A stretch of DNA of 64,000 nt from Bacillota bacterium (GTDB taxonomy: Bacteria; Bacillota; Proteinivoracia; UBA4975; VEMY01): assembly GCA_009711825.1 (NCBI GenBank), contig VEMY01000026.1, positions 61,302 to 125,301 on the forward strand, read 5' to 3'. The notes below the pieces were generated by a model that saw nothing but the letters and a program-made list of their open reading frames with translations, was not told where the DNA came from and ran no database searches. The number at the start of each line of letters is the position of its first letter. The stretch's first letter is position 1. Positions 38,502 through 47,683 of the stretch are shown here, piece after piece. The position numbers were made by a program, and so were the translations under genes.

Positions 38502-39182
38502 ATGAGGACAAATAAAATTTCTGTTGTATTTGACGGACCGGCGGGGGTGGGCAAGAGCACTATTGCCAAAACCCTGGCTTACCGGTTAAACTTTCAATAT
38601 ATCGATACCGGGGCTATGTACCGGACAGCCACACTATTGGCGTTGGAGCATAGTTTGCCCCTGGAAGCGGACAGTGAACGTGCTATCGTCGATTTGGTTA
38701 CAGCATATATGTTCCGGTTTGTGCCTGATTGCACAGGCAGCTTTCGCACCTATTATGGCGGGCGTGATGTCAGTGAGCTTATTCGCAGCGAAGCAGTTTC
38801 CGCCGGAGTATCACTGGTGGCCAAGCTGCCAGGCGTGCGCAACGCGCTTACTGAAATCCAGCGGCAATTGGCTGCCGAAAGTGATGTTGTAATGGAAGGT
38901 CGGGATATAGGCACAGTGGTTCTGCCCCACGCGAGATATAAGTTTTTTCTCACTGCTTCCGCGGATAAACGTGCGGAGCGACGCTATTTAGAATTGAAGC
39001 AAACATCTGAGGAAGTAAGTTTGGAGGCAGTCCGAACAAATATCTTAACCCGGGACCATCTTGACAGCACCAGGGCTGTGGCGCCGCTTTCTATTCCCGA
39101 GGATGCAATTGTGATTGACACCACCGAACTGACTATTCCCGAGGTTCTGGATAAAGTGCTTTCTGTGGTGAATAAGTGCTAG
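38502..39182 (+). CDS. cmk: Cytidylate kinase
   Basis: Phosphorylates CMP and dCMP. The 226-residue protein has P-loop VVFDGPAGVGKSTIAKTLA, DTGAMYRTATLLAL, VVMEGRDIGTVVLPHA and RDHLDSTRAVAPL. TGGAGG at 38490-38495 fits ATG 38502 better than TTG 38496. cmk followed by ispH-rpsA is the clostridial form of the cmk-rpsA neighbourhood. Confidence 0.96.
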   Translation: MRTNKISVVFDGPAGVGKSTIAKTLAYRLNFQYIDTGAMYRTATLLALEHSLPLEADSERAIVDLVTAYMFRFVPDCTGSFRTYYGGRDVSELIRSEAVSAGVSLVAKLPGVRNALTEIQRQLAAESDVVMEGRDIGTVVLPHARYKFFLTASADKRAERRYLELKQTSEEVSLEAVRTNILTRDHLDSTRAVAPLSIPEDAIVIDTTELTIPEVLDKVLSVVNKC

Positions 39183-39184
39183 TT

Positions 39185-39213
39185 TTGCCAAATGCCCGAA
39201 TTTGTTATATAAT
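39185..39213 (+). promoter_or_regulatory. Sigma-A promoter of ispH-rpsA
   Basis: TTGCCA (39185-39190), a 17-base spacer and a perfect TATAAT (39208-39213), 33 bases before the ATG. The start of transcription falls about 27 bases before translation. Confidence 0.8.
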
Positions 39214-39246
39214 CTTAGTTAGTTTCAGACATGGAGAATTGTAAAA

Positions 39247-41235
39247 ATGAAGGTAATTATTTCAGAGTATGCAGGTTTTTGCCCGGGAGTAAAACGGGCG
39301 CTAAAAAAAGCAGAAGACGTCGCCGCGGTAGGCCCGGTGCTGACTCATGGCCCCCTGGTTCATAACACCGATATGCTTGCCCATCTTGAGGCCAAAGGGA
39401 TAAAGGCCGCGGAGGATTTTCAACAGGGAACAGACACTGTTGTCCTGCGTTCCCATGGAGTGGGGCCTGAGGTCGCCGATGATTTGGCCGCCAAGGGATA
39501 CAATGTAATTGATGGCACCTGCCCGTATGTGACCCGGATTCATAATCTTGTTCGGGATATTAGTCGACAGGGTAAGCACATAGTTATAATTGGTAAAGAT
39601 GATCACCCGGAAGTTGAAGGTATAAAGGGTTGGTCAGAATCCAGCCTGACTGTGGTGGATAGTATCGAAGATGCCGAAGGAGCCAGCATCCCTATACCGG
39701 CTGCAGCTGTTATTCAAACGACCTACAACCTGGATAAATTAAAGGATATTCTAAAGATTCTTCGCTCCCGTTACCCGGATTTGGACATAATTGATACGAT
39801 ATGTCCAACCACAAAAGATCGCCAACGGGAGGTCGCCCAATTGGCGGCTAAAGTAGATTTGATGTTGGTTATTGGCGGCGCCAACAGTTCTAATACAAGA
39901 GAGTTAGTTAACATTTGTTCGCAATCCGGTGTTCCGACACATCATATACAAAACAAATCGCAGCTTGAGCTCAACTGGTTTAATAACATCCAAACCGTTG
40001 GCATTGCTGCCGGTGCGTCTACACCGGAATGGATTATAAGGGAGGTAGTTGACGTGGTGAATGAAATTAATAATGATGGCGTTGAAACAAAGGAGGAGAC
40101 CAGCGAAATTTTGGAACAAGAAACTAAACCGATCGCGGTTGGCGATATAGTAGTTGGCGAGGTTGTTCAGGTGAATCCAGACGAAATCCTGGTCGATGTT
40201 GGCTACAAGTTGGAAGGTCTTATCCGTAAAGATGAGCTGTCCTTCCGTCGGGTGGACGACTGCAGCGAATTGGTCGCTGTTGGCGACTCCATCGAAGCGG
40301 AAGTGACCAAGCTGTCTGATGATTTACTGGAGATGTCAGCCCGTAAGGTTGCCCAGTCCAAAGCCTGGACCAAGGTCAAAGAGGCTTTCGAAAACCAGAC
40401 ACCCCTTACCGCTCCTGTAGTTGAAGTGGTAAAGGGCGGCCTGATTGTCGACTTGGGGTTGAGAGGGTTTATGCCTGCTTCCTTGGTTGACTTGCGTTTC
40501 GTTGAAGACCTCAACCAATTTGTTGGTCAGGAAGTGACCATCTTGGTCATTGAGTTGGAACGCCGACGCAACAAGGTTATTGTCTCCAGGAAGGCGTATC
40601 TGCTCAAAGAACTGGAAGAAAAGAAATCCGAGACTCTGGCCAATTTGGAAGAAGGCTCGGTAGTCAAAGGGATCGTCCGCCGACTCACCAATTTTGGCGC
40701 ATTTGTCGACATTGGCGGTATCGACGGCCTGATTCATATTTCCGAACTGGCCCATAATCGGGTGGAACATCCCAGTGAAGTTCTCTCCGAGAACCAAGAG
40801 GTCGACGTCTATGTCCTCAAGGTCGATCCTGAGGAAGAACGGGTATCCTTAAGCCTGAAAGAAACCTTGCCTGATCCCTGGACTCAAATTGGCAAAGAAT
40901 TTAAAGCCGGGGACGTTGTAGAAGGTAAGGTTGTCCGTCTTGCCGATTTTGGCGCTTTTGTGGAGCTGATTCCCGGCGTCGACGGTCTGGTGCATGTATC
41001 CCAGATTTCTGAAGAACATGTGGAGAAACCCGGAGATGTGTTGAGTGTTGGTGAGGATGTTAAGGTTAAAATCCTTGACATTGATACACAGGCAAAGCGG
41101 GTAAGTCTCAGCATTCGGGAAGCAACTCGCACCCCGCGTAAACCAGCCAAAGAAGAAAAGTCCCAAGAGCAGGGTTCAATTGGGGTTACTATCGGCGAAC
41201 GGCTTGGCAATTTGTTTGACCAGTCGGATGAGTAA
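39247..41235 (+). CDS. ispH-rpsA: IspH / ribosomal protein S1 fusion protein
   Basis: A 662-residue bifunctional protein. Residues about 1-280 are 4-hydroxy-3-methylbut-2-enyl diphosphate reductase (IspH), the last step of the MEP isoprenoid pathway: SEYAGFCPGVKRAL, cluster cysteines at GTCPYVTR and DTICPTTKDRQ, and the HSHG-like RSHG. Residues about 295-645 hold four S1 repeats (for example VVGEVVQVNPDEILVDVGYKLEGLI and FGAFVDIGGIDGLIHISEL in parts). S1 helps mRNA binding to 30S. This fusion is known in clostridia. fni overlaps its end by 8 bases. Confidence 0.96.
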   Translation: MKVIISEYAGFCPGVKRALKKAEDVAAVGPVLTHGPLVHNTDMLAHLEAKGIKAAEDFQQGTDTVVLRSHGVGPEVADDLAAKGYNVIDGTCPYVTRIHNLVRDISRQGKHIVIIGKDDHPEVEGIKGWSESSLTVVDSIEDAEGASIPIPAAAVIQTTYNLDKLKDILKILRSRYPDLDIIDTICPTTKDRQREVAQLAAKVDLMLVIGGANSSNTRELVNICSQSGVPTHHIQNKSQLELNWFNNIQTVGIAAGASTPEWIIREVVDVVNEINNDGVETKEETSEILEQETKPIAVGDIVVGEVVQVNPDEILVDVGYKLEGLIRKDELSFRRVDDCSELVAVGDSIEAEVTKLSDDLLEMSARKVAQSKAWTKVKEAFENQTPLTAPVVEVVKGGLIVDLGLRGFMPASLVDLRFVEDLNQFVGQEVTILVIELERRRNKVIVSRKAYLLKELEEKKSETLANLEEGSVVKGIVRRLTNFGAFVDIGGIDGLIHISELAHNRVEHPSEVLSENQEVDVYVLKVDPEEERVSLSLKETLPDPWTQIGKEFKAGDVVEGKVVRLADFGAFVELIPGVDGLVHVSQISEEHVEKPGDVLSVGEDVKVKILDIDTQAKRVSLSIREATRTPRKPAKEEKSQEQGSIGVTIGERLGNLFDQSDE

Positions 41236-42274
41236 ATTTAGAGCTCAAAGAAAGCATGAACATCTGGCCCTTGCCCTACAAGGGTCCAGATGTTCTTTTG
41301 CTACATACTTCGATGACATTCAGCTTCCCCATGATTGTCTGACGACGGTTAACCCCGGTGAGGTTGATCTTTCTGGCAGCCTATGCGGTTATCCGGTTGA
41401 TGTTCCTTTTTTTATTAACGCGATTACCGGTGGCACCCTGCGCACGATGACTGTCAACATGAATTTGGCTCAGGTCGCCAAGCGCTTCCAAGTACCAATG
41501 GCCGTTGGGTCACAAACGGCGGCCTTAGACAATAAACGTATGGAGAAGACATTCCGGATAGTCCGAAAACTCAATCCCCATGGACTAATTATGGCCAATG
41601 TCAGCGCCAGTACCCCGCCGGCACTGGCATTGCGAGCGGTAGATATGCTGGATGCCCAGATTTTGCAGCTTCATCTAAACCCTGCTCAGGAGTTTATTAT
41701 GCCAGAAGGAGACAGGCCTAAATCGGGGTTGCTGAACAATATCGCAGAAATTTGTTCCCGCGCATCGGTTCCTGTTATTGTTAAGGAAGTGGGCTTTGGG
41801 ATTTTGCCTGCTCAATATAAACAATTGACTACGCTCGGCGTCCAGGGCATCGATATCAGCGGGACAGGCGGGACAAATTTTGCCGTGATCGAGGGCCGAC
41901 GCAACTGCGGCGATTGGTGGCGGCCGTTTACCAACTGGGGCTATCCCACCCCGGTCTGCGTTGCTCTTTGTGCTCCGCTTAAAACCACGGGGGTCGATTT
42001 AGTCGCTTCCGGAGGGATAACCGATGGGTTGAAGAGCTTAAAGCTGCTGGCGTTGGGGGCCGATTCCACAGGAATAGCCGGGCATTATGTGCAGTTGCTC
42101 ATACGGCAGGGCCCCGAGGCGGCTAATTTGTTTACAGCTAACTTAATCCGCCAGCTGCGAGTGGGGTTAGCATTGATGGGACTAAAATCCATCGGCGAAC
42201 TGCGCAATCAAAAACCTCATATTGGCGGTAAGCTGGCGGCGCTGCTGGCTTGTTACTCACAAAACAAGGTCTGA
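41228..42274 (+). CDS. fni: Type 2 isopentenyl-diphosphate delta-isomerase
   Basis: FMN- and NADPH-dependent isomerase of IPP and DMAPP, 348 residues. Family segments include RKHEHLALAL, FFINAITGGT, MAVGSQTAALDN, QLHLNPAQEFIMPEGDR, VIVKEVGFGI and GTGGTNFAVIEGRRN. ATG 41228 overlaps the ispH-rpsA stop (ATGAGTAA), so the enzyme consuming the IspH product is made from the same message. A terminator covers its stop codon. Confidence 0.95.
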   Translation: MSKFRAQRKHEHLALALQGSRCSFATYFDDIQLPHDCLTTVNPGEVDLSGSLCGYPVDVPFFINAITGGTLRTMTVNMNLAQVAKRFQVPMAVGSQTAALDNKRMEKTFRIVRKLNPHGLIMANVSASTPPALALRAVDMLDAQILQLHLNPAQEFIMPEGDRPKSGLLNNIAEICSRASVPVIVKEVGFGILPAQYKQLTTLGVQGIDISGTGGTNFAVIEGRRNCGDWWRPFTNWGYPTPVCVALCAPLKTTGVDLVASGGITDGLKSLKLLALGADSTGIAGHYVQLLIRQGPEAANLFTANLIRQLRVGLALMGLKSIGELRNQKPHIGGKLAALLACYSQNKV

Positions 42275-42290
42275 CGACCTTGTTTTTTTT
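42262..42290 (+). terminator. Terminator overlapping the fni stop codon
   Basis: AAACAAGGTC and GACCTTGTTT pair across four bases; the stop TGA is in the loop. Eight T follow. Confidence 0.9.
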
Positions 42291-42340
42291 AATCCAAAAT
42301 GGTGCAACCTAAGATAAGGAATCGAAGGGAGGAAGCGAAC

Positions 42341-42955
42341 TTGAATTTAAGTCCGTTGGTGTTAACAATTCTGGCGGCACTGATTTTTCTGGGTCTCCTC
42401 CAGAGGACTCTCGACAGAATGCGGCTCAGTGATCGTGCGGCCTTGGTGATAATCGGATTAATGTTTGTTGGCACTTACTTGCCGGATATAGCTATCGGAT
42501 TATTGCGGATAAACATTGGCGGAGCGCTTGTGCCGCTGGCGATGATTATTTATTTGGTTGGCACGGCCGATACCAGGATTGAGCAAATCCGAGCTGTTTT
42601 GGCGATAATCGCCACCACAGTCGCCATTTTGGTTGTGGATCGTGTGTTACCCCAGGAGCCGGGAGTTATGTTTTTAGACCCGATGTATGCCTACGGGATT
42701 GTTGCCGGTATAATCGGCTATCTGGCAGGCCGGTCGCGGCGCTCAGCGTTTGTTGGCGCCACTGCCGGGGTGCTTTTGGCGGATTCTTTAGTGGCGTTTT
42801 GGCGAATCCCCCTGGGAATGGTTCAGTACATCGGCGGCGCTGGAATATTTGATTCGACTTTAATTGCCGGCGTGCTTGCTGTTGGCACTGCTGAACTGAT
42901 TGGGGAAAGCAGGGAACTTGTGGCGCCGGATGAGCGCAGAAAGGGGAAGGAATAA
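42341..42955 (+). CDS. DUF1614-like integral membrane protein
   Basis: A 204-residue protein with about five to six transmembrane helices (VLTILAALIFLGLLQ, AALVIIGLMFVGTYL, GGALVPLAMIIYLVG, AVLAIIATTVAILVV, GIVAGIIGYLAG, STLIAGVLAVGTAEL). It seems to belong to the DUF1614 group found beside YIEGIA genes; function unknown. AAGGGAGGAA at 42325-42334 suits TTG 42341 over ATG 42299. Position after fni matches B. subtilis yphA, though sequence relation to YphA is not clear. Confidence 0.65.
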   Translation: MNLSPLVLTILAALIFLGLLQRTLDRMRLSDRAALVIIGLMFVGTYLPDIAIGLLRINIGGALVPLAMIIYLVGTADTRIEQIRAVLAIIATTVAILVVDRVLPQEPGVMFLDPMYAYGIVAGIIGYLAGRSRRSAFVGATAGVLLADSLVAFWRIPLGMVQYIGGAGIFDSTLIAGVLAVGTAELIGESRELVAPDERRKGKE

Positions 42956-43878
42956 TGGAGGGCTATATTTCCACCGTAATCATTGCCGGCATCCTTGGCG
43001 GTTTGCTACGCATTCTGATTTTACGTTCTGATTACCGCCAATACCCGACATATCCCCATGGTTATATCTCACATATGTCCCTGGGGTTCATTGCAGCCGG
43101 TCTTGGAGCTGTGGCATTGCCAGCCCTGTTGGCGGAAGAATATGTGGCAGTTACTTTTCTTGCACTGGCAGCCCAGCAATTCCGGGATATTCGCAATATT
43201 GAACGGGAGACTTTGTCCAACCTTGATAAGCGGGAGTTGGTGCCCCGGGGAGACCACTTTATCGAAGGTATCGCCCGCGCATTTGAAGCCCGGAACTTTA
43301 TGGTAATGGGCTGTTCTTTGGCCCTTAGCATCCTGGACATCTTGCTCTTGGACGGCCAGCCATTAGTCGTCCGAATAGGGGTAATGGCCGGCGCCGCCGC
43401 TCTGCTCTTATTCTTCATGACAAAGGTCATGGAAGGTAAACGGCTTGGCCACATAGCTAAGGTCAAAATCGGGGAAATACGCTTCGAGGGACCAAATTTA
43501 TTTGTTGATGATGTGCACTTCATGAACCTTGGTTTGGAAGAAATTAAAGAGGTTTATCTGGAGCATGGATTGGGACTGATAATCGAACCGCGAAGTATGG
43601 ATTCGGCGGCCACGCTTGCCAATACCGGTCAACGCCAGGCGATTGCCCATATATGCGCAATGTTGTTGGGAGTCTATAAAGATGTGGATACAGCCGAGTT
43701 TACGCCTTTGGTGCGCAGACAGGTGGAAACAGGTAAATTGGGCTTGGTGATTGTACCGGATTTCCGGGATGAAACTGCGCTATTGAAAGCAGTGGAAAAA
43801 ATCCCCGTGCTGGAAGGGTCGGTATCCCGGCCCAGTGAGACCAGTTCTGGACAGGAGCGAAGACCAAATGAAGGTTGA
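42955..43878 (+). CDS. YIEGIA family protein (SeaA/YphB type)
   Basis: A 307-residue membrane protein with an N-terminal hydrophobic segment, the conserved GDHFIEGIARAFEARNF, two to three more helices and a cytoplasmic or outer domain with FVDDVHFMNLGLEEIKEVYLE. In B. subtilis the equivalent SeaA takes part in spore-envelope assembly. ATG overlaps the previous stop (TAATG). The next gene encodes the small capping-complex partner. Confidence 0.85.
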   Translation: MEGYISTVIIAGILGGLLRILILRSDYRQYPTYPHGYISHMSLGFIAAGLGAVALPALLAEEYVAVTFLALAAQQFRDIRNIERETLSNLDKRELVPRGDHFIEGIARAFEARNFMVMGCSLALSILDILLLDGQPLVVRIGVMAGAAALLLFFMTKVMEGKRLGHIAKVKIGEIRFEGPNLFVDDVHFMNLGLEEIKEVYLEHGLGLIIEPRSMDSAATLANTGQRQAIAHICAMLLGVYKDVDTAEFTPLVRRQVETGKLGLVIVPDFRDETALLKAVEKIPVLEGSVSRPSETSSGQERRPNEG

Positions 43879-44071
43879 TTTAACAAAAGCAATTTTGGCA
43901 ACCGTTGTTCTAGAATCGAGCAAGGACAAAGTTGCATCCCCTGGTTTAGGGCCAGTATTTGTTGCTGAAAACAAAGAAGAACAACAAAAGATTTCCATGT
44001 ATCTCTCTCGAATCATGGAGGCGGTGGCCCATGACCTTGAGAACGACGTAATGGTTGTAGTAAAACATTGA
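43868..44071 (+). CDS. Small partner of YIEGIA protein (capping complex subunit)
   Basis: A 67-residue, mostly charged protein that overlaps the YIEGIA gene by 11 bases. Sequence such as KAILATVVLESSKDKVASPG and ISMYLSRIMEAVAHDLENDV is like the small subunits annotated next to YIEGIA genes. AGGAG at 43854-43858 supports ATG 43868. The tight overlap supports a joint complex. Confidence 0.7.
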   Translation: MKVDLTKAILATVVLESSKDKVASPGLGPVFVAENKEEQQKISMYLSRIMEAVAHDLENDVMVVVKH

Positions 44072-44107
44072 CTTTCCCGGGCAATCACAAAATTCGACCT
44101 TTTGCGG

Positions 44108-44596
44108 ATGAATTCGACGGTGGTGGTGACAGAAATCAAGAAAATTATTATTTATCACTGCTACGGCGGTTCACATTCGTCGGCAGTTGCTGCCGCTTTG
44201 CATACCGGACTGCTAAAGCCAGAGCAGGCAGTTTCGGACAATTATTTGTTGAGCCTGCCGTATTTTGATACACAAAAAGCAGATGACCATGGAGTGCTGC
44301 AATTTGTGGGCACTGATGAGAACGGAAATTTGGTGTTTTCGGTCGGCCTGGAAACGGTAGGGCCGTCTGTGATTACTGCATTAAAAGCTACGCTGGCGAT
44401 ATTTGGCCAGCATTATCAGCATATGCATTTTATCGACACACTGCCGGCGGTAAATCTCTGGATGAAATTGGGCGGGGTGTGTTCCAGGGCGCTGGGACTT
44501 AAACAGATTGGTCGACCACTGGTTACGTACGGAGTCAAAAAGGCGATATACGATTTGCAAAAGATAGTTGACGTGGTTAAGGAGGAGAGGATTTGA
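44108..44596 (+). CDS. DUF3189 family protein (first copy)
   Basis: A protein of about 162 residues with the family start KKIIIYHCYGGSHSSAVAAALH, near residue 9-30. Function unknown; the YHCYGGSHSS segment resembles a phosphate- or nucleotide-binding loop. The start is uncertain: TTG 44102, ATG 44108 and three successive GTG (44120, 44123, 44126) are in frame, and GGTGGTGGTGA is the only ribosome-site-like element. It overlaps the second copy. Confidence 0.75.
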   Translation: MNSTVVVTEIKKIIIYHCYGGSHSSAVAAALHTGLLKPEQAVSDNYLLSLPYFDTQKADDHGVLQFVGTDENGNLVFSVGLETVGPSVITALKATLAIFGQHYQHMHFIDTLPAVNLWMKLGGVCSRALGLKQIGRPLVTYGVKKAIYDLQKIVDVVKEERI

Positions 44597-45039
44597 TTTA
44601 TATTTACCATTGTTATCGGGGGGCGCATATGTCGGTAGTTGCAGCAGCCATACATTTGGAGAAACTGCCGGACAACCCTGGAGCTGATGATATTTTGCGC
44701 TTAGATTATTTCGATTGTCTGCAGAGAGTAGATTTTGGAGTTCCTGTATTTGCCGGACGCGATAATGCAGACAATAAAGTATATTTTGTTGGCATTAACG
44801 GCGGCAGCTTGGTCTTTTCCCGGCTGCTGGACAGCATAATCGGCGAGTTGGGGATTGATCTCCACTACAAACTGGTTGACTGTCTGCGGGCAATCGGTCC
44901 CTGGACGCGAATCGGCGGCTATTTGTCTAACTATCCACGGAGCCGTGATTTTGGGAGGCGACTTGCGGCCCGGGAAATTGCACGCAATTACCACAAACTG
45001 CGGGATATGGTTTTACAAGCGCGGGCTGAACAAGTATAA
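44593..45039 (+). CDS. DUF3189 family protein (second copy)
   Basis: A 148-residue paralogue of the previous gene, starting IYIYHCYRGAHMSVVAAAIHL. TTG 44593 overlaps the preceding stop and follows GGAGGAGAGG. The first copy keeps Gly at the YHCYGG position, here YHCYRG, suggesting non-identical roles. No known function. Confidence 0.78.
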   Translation: MIYIYHCYRGAHMSVVAAAIHLEKLPDNPGADDILRLDYFDCLQRVDFGVPVFAGRDNADNKVYFVGINGGSLVFSRLLDSIIGELGIDLHYKLVDCLRAIGPWTRIGGYLSNYPRSRDFGRRLAAREIARNYHKLRDMVLQARAEQV

Positions 45040-45077
45040 TTTGGTAAGGTCAGCTTTTGTCGTTAGGAGTGAGTGGA

Positions 45078-46367
45078 TTGCTAAGAGTCGCAAGAGCAGC
45101 GCCGGCAGGCATCGGGTGGGAGTTGGGCATTGCTCCCGGGGATAAAATTCTTACTATCAATGGTAATAAAGTCAATGATATTCTGGACTATCATTTTCAT
45201 ATCAATTGTCAAACTGTGGCAATTGAAATTTTGTCGGCAAATGGTGAGCTGACAGTTTATGATATAGAAAAGGACTATGATGATGACCTCGACCTGGAAT
45301 TTGATTTTGTAACAAGAAGCTGCGCCAATAAATGCGTGTTTTGTTTTATCGACCAGCAGCCGCCGGGGATGCGGCAGACTCTATATGTCAAGGACGATGA
45401 TTACCGTCTGTCTTTCCTGCATGGCAATTACGTAACCCTGACCAACTTAAGTGAAAAGGACTTAGCGCGAATTATAGATGAGCATCTATCACCATTATAT
45501 ATCTCGATACATGCCACTGACCCTACAGTCCGCCGCGCCATGCTAGGTAAGGACAGAGGCCGCAATCTGGTGGAGATTTTGGAGCGCCTGGCAGCAAACG
45601 GTATTCTGTTCCATGGTCAAATCGTCCTTTGTCCTGGCTACAATGACGGACAGGTTCTGGAACAAACTTTATCAGATTTACTTACGATGGCGAATCAGCT
45701 GTTGTCACTGGCAATAGTGCCGGTGGGGTTGACAAAACATCGCCAAGGTCTGCCCCAGATCCCCTCGGTTGACCCTCAGACTGCCCAAACTACTATTGAG
45801 CTGGCCGACACATATCGGGAACGGTTTTATCAGCTAACAGGCCGCAGAACTGTATATATTGCTGATGAAATTTTTCTACTCTCAGGGCGTACTGTTCCCG
45901 AACGTAAATACTATGAAGATTTTTCGCAATTGGAAAATGGGGTAGGGATGGTCCGTAAGACCCTGATGGATTTGGAAACTGTAGCCCAGAAACCGAAGTA
46001 CAAGTCTTCTTTCCAACGGGTGCTACTGTTAACCGGCACTCTCGCAGCGCCGGTATTGACCAGGGCGCAGACAGTGCTGGAGGCTAAGTTAGCGGGTCTT
46101 GAGCTTACTGTGAAGGGTGTTGAGAATAGATTCTTAGGCAAAACCATCACTGTCGCTGGACTTTTGTCGGGCAGCGACATAATCAGAACACTAAAAGGCG
46201 AATCCCGACCCCCGGATTTACTGGTAGTTCCGGGAACGGCGGTCCGGGCCGGCTGTTTTGTAGATGACTATACTCTCGATGAACTGACTGCTGTCGCCCG
46301 CTGTCAAGTGGAGGCACGGGAGACAATACTAGATCTATTTGAACTGCTTGCAGGTGGGGAGGAATAA
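45078..46367 (+). CDS. PDZ / radical-SAM / DUF512 protein
   Basis: A 429-residue protein: N-terminal PDZ-like domain (GIAPGDKILTINGNKVNDI), a radical-SAM-like core with SCANKCVFCFIDQQPPGMR (CxxxCxxC-type) and the C-terminal DUF512 domain. The family is widespread next to der in clostridia; its substrate is unknown. AGGAGTG (45065-45071) fits TTG 45078 better than TTG 45057. der follows two bases after the stop. Confidence 0.87.
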   Translation: MLRVARAAPAGIGWELGIAPGDKILTINGNKVNDILDYHFHINCQTVAIEILSANGELTVYDIEKDYDDDLDLEFDFVTRSCANKCVFCFIDQQPPGMRQTLYVKDDDYRLSFLHGNYVTLTNLSEKDLARIIDEHLSPLYISIHATDPTVRRAMLGKDRGRNLVEILERLAANGILFHGQIVLCPGYNDGQVLEQTLSDLLTMANQLLSLAIVPVGLTKHRQGLPQIPSVDPQTAQTTIELADTYRERFYQLTGRRTVYIADEIFLLSGRTVPERKYYEDFSQLENGVGMVRKTLMDLETVAQKPKYKSSFQRVLLLTGTLAAPVLTRAQTVLEAKLAGLELTVKGVENRFLGKTITVAGLLSGSDIIRTLKGESRPPDLLVVPGTAVRAGCFVDDYTLDELTAVARCQVEARETILDLFELLAGGEE

Positions 46368-46369
46368 AA

Positions 46370-47683
46370 ATGTTGCCAATTGTTTCTGTGGTCGGGCGCC
46401 CCAATGTGGGGAAGTCTACTCTGTTTAATAAGTTCATGCAGAAGCGGATTGCCATTGTCGAGGATACCCCGGGAGTGACCCGGGATCGTTTGTACGCAGC
46501 CACTGACTGGAATGGATTTCATTTTATGCTAGTGGATACCGGCGGTTTTGTCTGGGATGGTGATGTTTTAGACGCCGCCGTCACCAGGCAAGCTGAAGAA
46601 GCTGTTGCAGAAAGTGATTGTATAATCTTCGTTGTCGATGCCAAGGCAGGCGTTACCGGGGCTGATGAGGAGCTGGCTTCCATTCTCCGCAAGCGAAATA
46701 AGCCGGTGCTGTTGGCGGTAAATAAAGTCGATTCCTTTGCCGACAGCAGCGCCAAAGTGGCGGAATTCTACGGCCTCGGGCTTGGAGAACCGATTCCAGT
46801 TTCAGCCGCCAACGGCCTGAACATCGGGGATTTGCTGGATCAGTTGGTTATTCATCTGGAAAAATTGCCAGAGGGAACTGAAGATGACGGCATTCCGGTT
46901 GCGATAATCGGCCGACCCAATGTCGGGAAATCATCTTTGATTAATCGTCTATCCGGGAGCGAACGCTCTGTTGTAAGCTCAATTCCAGGAACGACCAGGG
47001 ACGCTGTCGATACCAGAATCGTTCATGATGATATAAACTACACATTTATCGACACAGCCGGCATTCGCAAAAAGAGTCGACTTGCTTCCGGCGTGGAGTA
47101 TTACAGCATGTTGCGAAGTATCCGCGCTGTACAACGCTGTGAGATTGCCCTGTTGGTCTTAGATGCGGTGGATGGTGTAACGGAACAGGATAAGCGGATT
47201 GCCGGCATTGCCCATGAAGCCGGTAAAGCAATAATTATCTTGGTCAATAAATGGGATGCTGTCGAACGTGATACCCATACCATGCATCAGTTCCGGGAAG
47301 AAATTTATCGGGAACTCAAGTTTCTCAATTATGCCGTAATCGAGTTTATTTCGGCCCTGACCGGCGCTAGGATACAAAAGCTGTTTCCGCTCATCCACGG
47401 GACTGTGGAGCAATACAACATGCGGATTAGCACAGGCCTGCTTAACGACTTATTAAACGATGCGTTGGCAGCCAATCCACCTTCAGCTAAGGGCAAGAAA
47501 GTGCGGATCTATTATGGAACCCAAGTCGGTGTTAAGCCGCCTAGATTTGTGCTCTTTTGTAATGAACCCGAATTCGTGCACTTTTCATATCTCCGTTACC
47601 TTGAAAACAGGTTTCGGGAGGCCTTTGGCTTTATGGGATCGCCAATTCAGTTTATTCTACGTAAACGGGGGGAAAAGCAATGA
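46370..47683 (+). CDS. der: Ribosome biogenesis GTPase Der (EngA)
   Basis: Essential 50S assembly GTPase with two tandem G domains, 437 residues. First domain: [27 protein letters not shown]. Second domain: IGRPNVGKSSLINR, DTAGIRKKSR, NKWD. A KH-like domain closes it. GGGGAGG precedes ATG 46370. gpsA overlaps its stop. Confidence 0.97.
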   Translation: MLPIVSVVGRPNVGKSTLFNKFMQKRIAIVEDTPGVTRDRLYAATDWNGFHFMLVDTGGFVWDGDVLDAAVTRQAEEAVAESDCIIFVVDAKAGVTGADEELASILRKRNKPVLLAVNKVDSFADSSAKVAEFYGLGLGEPIPVSAANGLNIGDLLDQLVIHLEKLPEGTEDDGIPVAIIGRPNVGKSSLINRLSGSERSVVSSIPGTTRDAVDTRIVHDDINYTFIDTAGIRKKSRLASGVEYYSMLRSIRAVQRCEIALLVLDAVDGVTEQDKRIAGIAHEAGKAIIILVNKWDAVERDTHTMHQFREEIYRELKFLNYAVIEFISALTGARIQKLFPLIHGTVEQYNMRISTGLLNDLLNDALAANPPSAKGKKVRIYYGTQVGVKPPRFVLFCNEPEFVHFSYLRYLENRFREAFGFMGSPIQFILRKRGEKQ

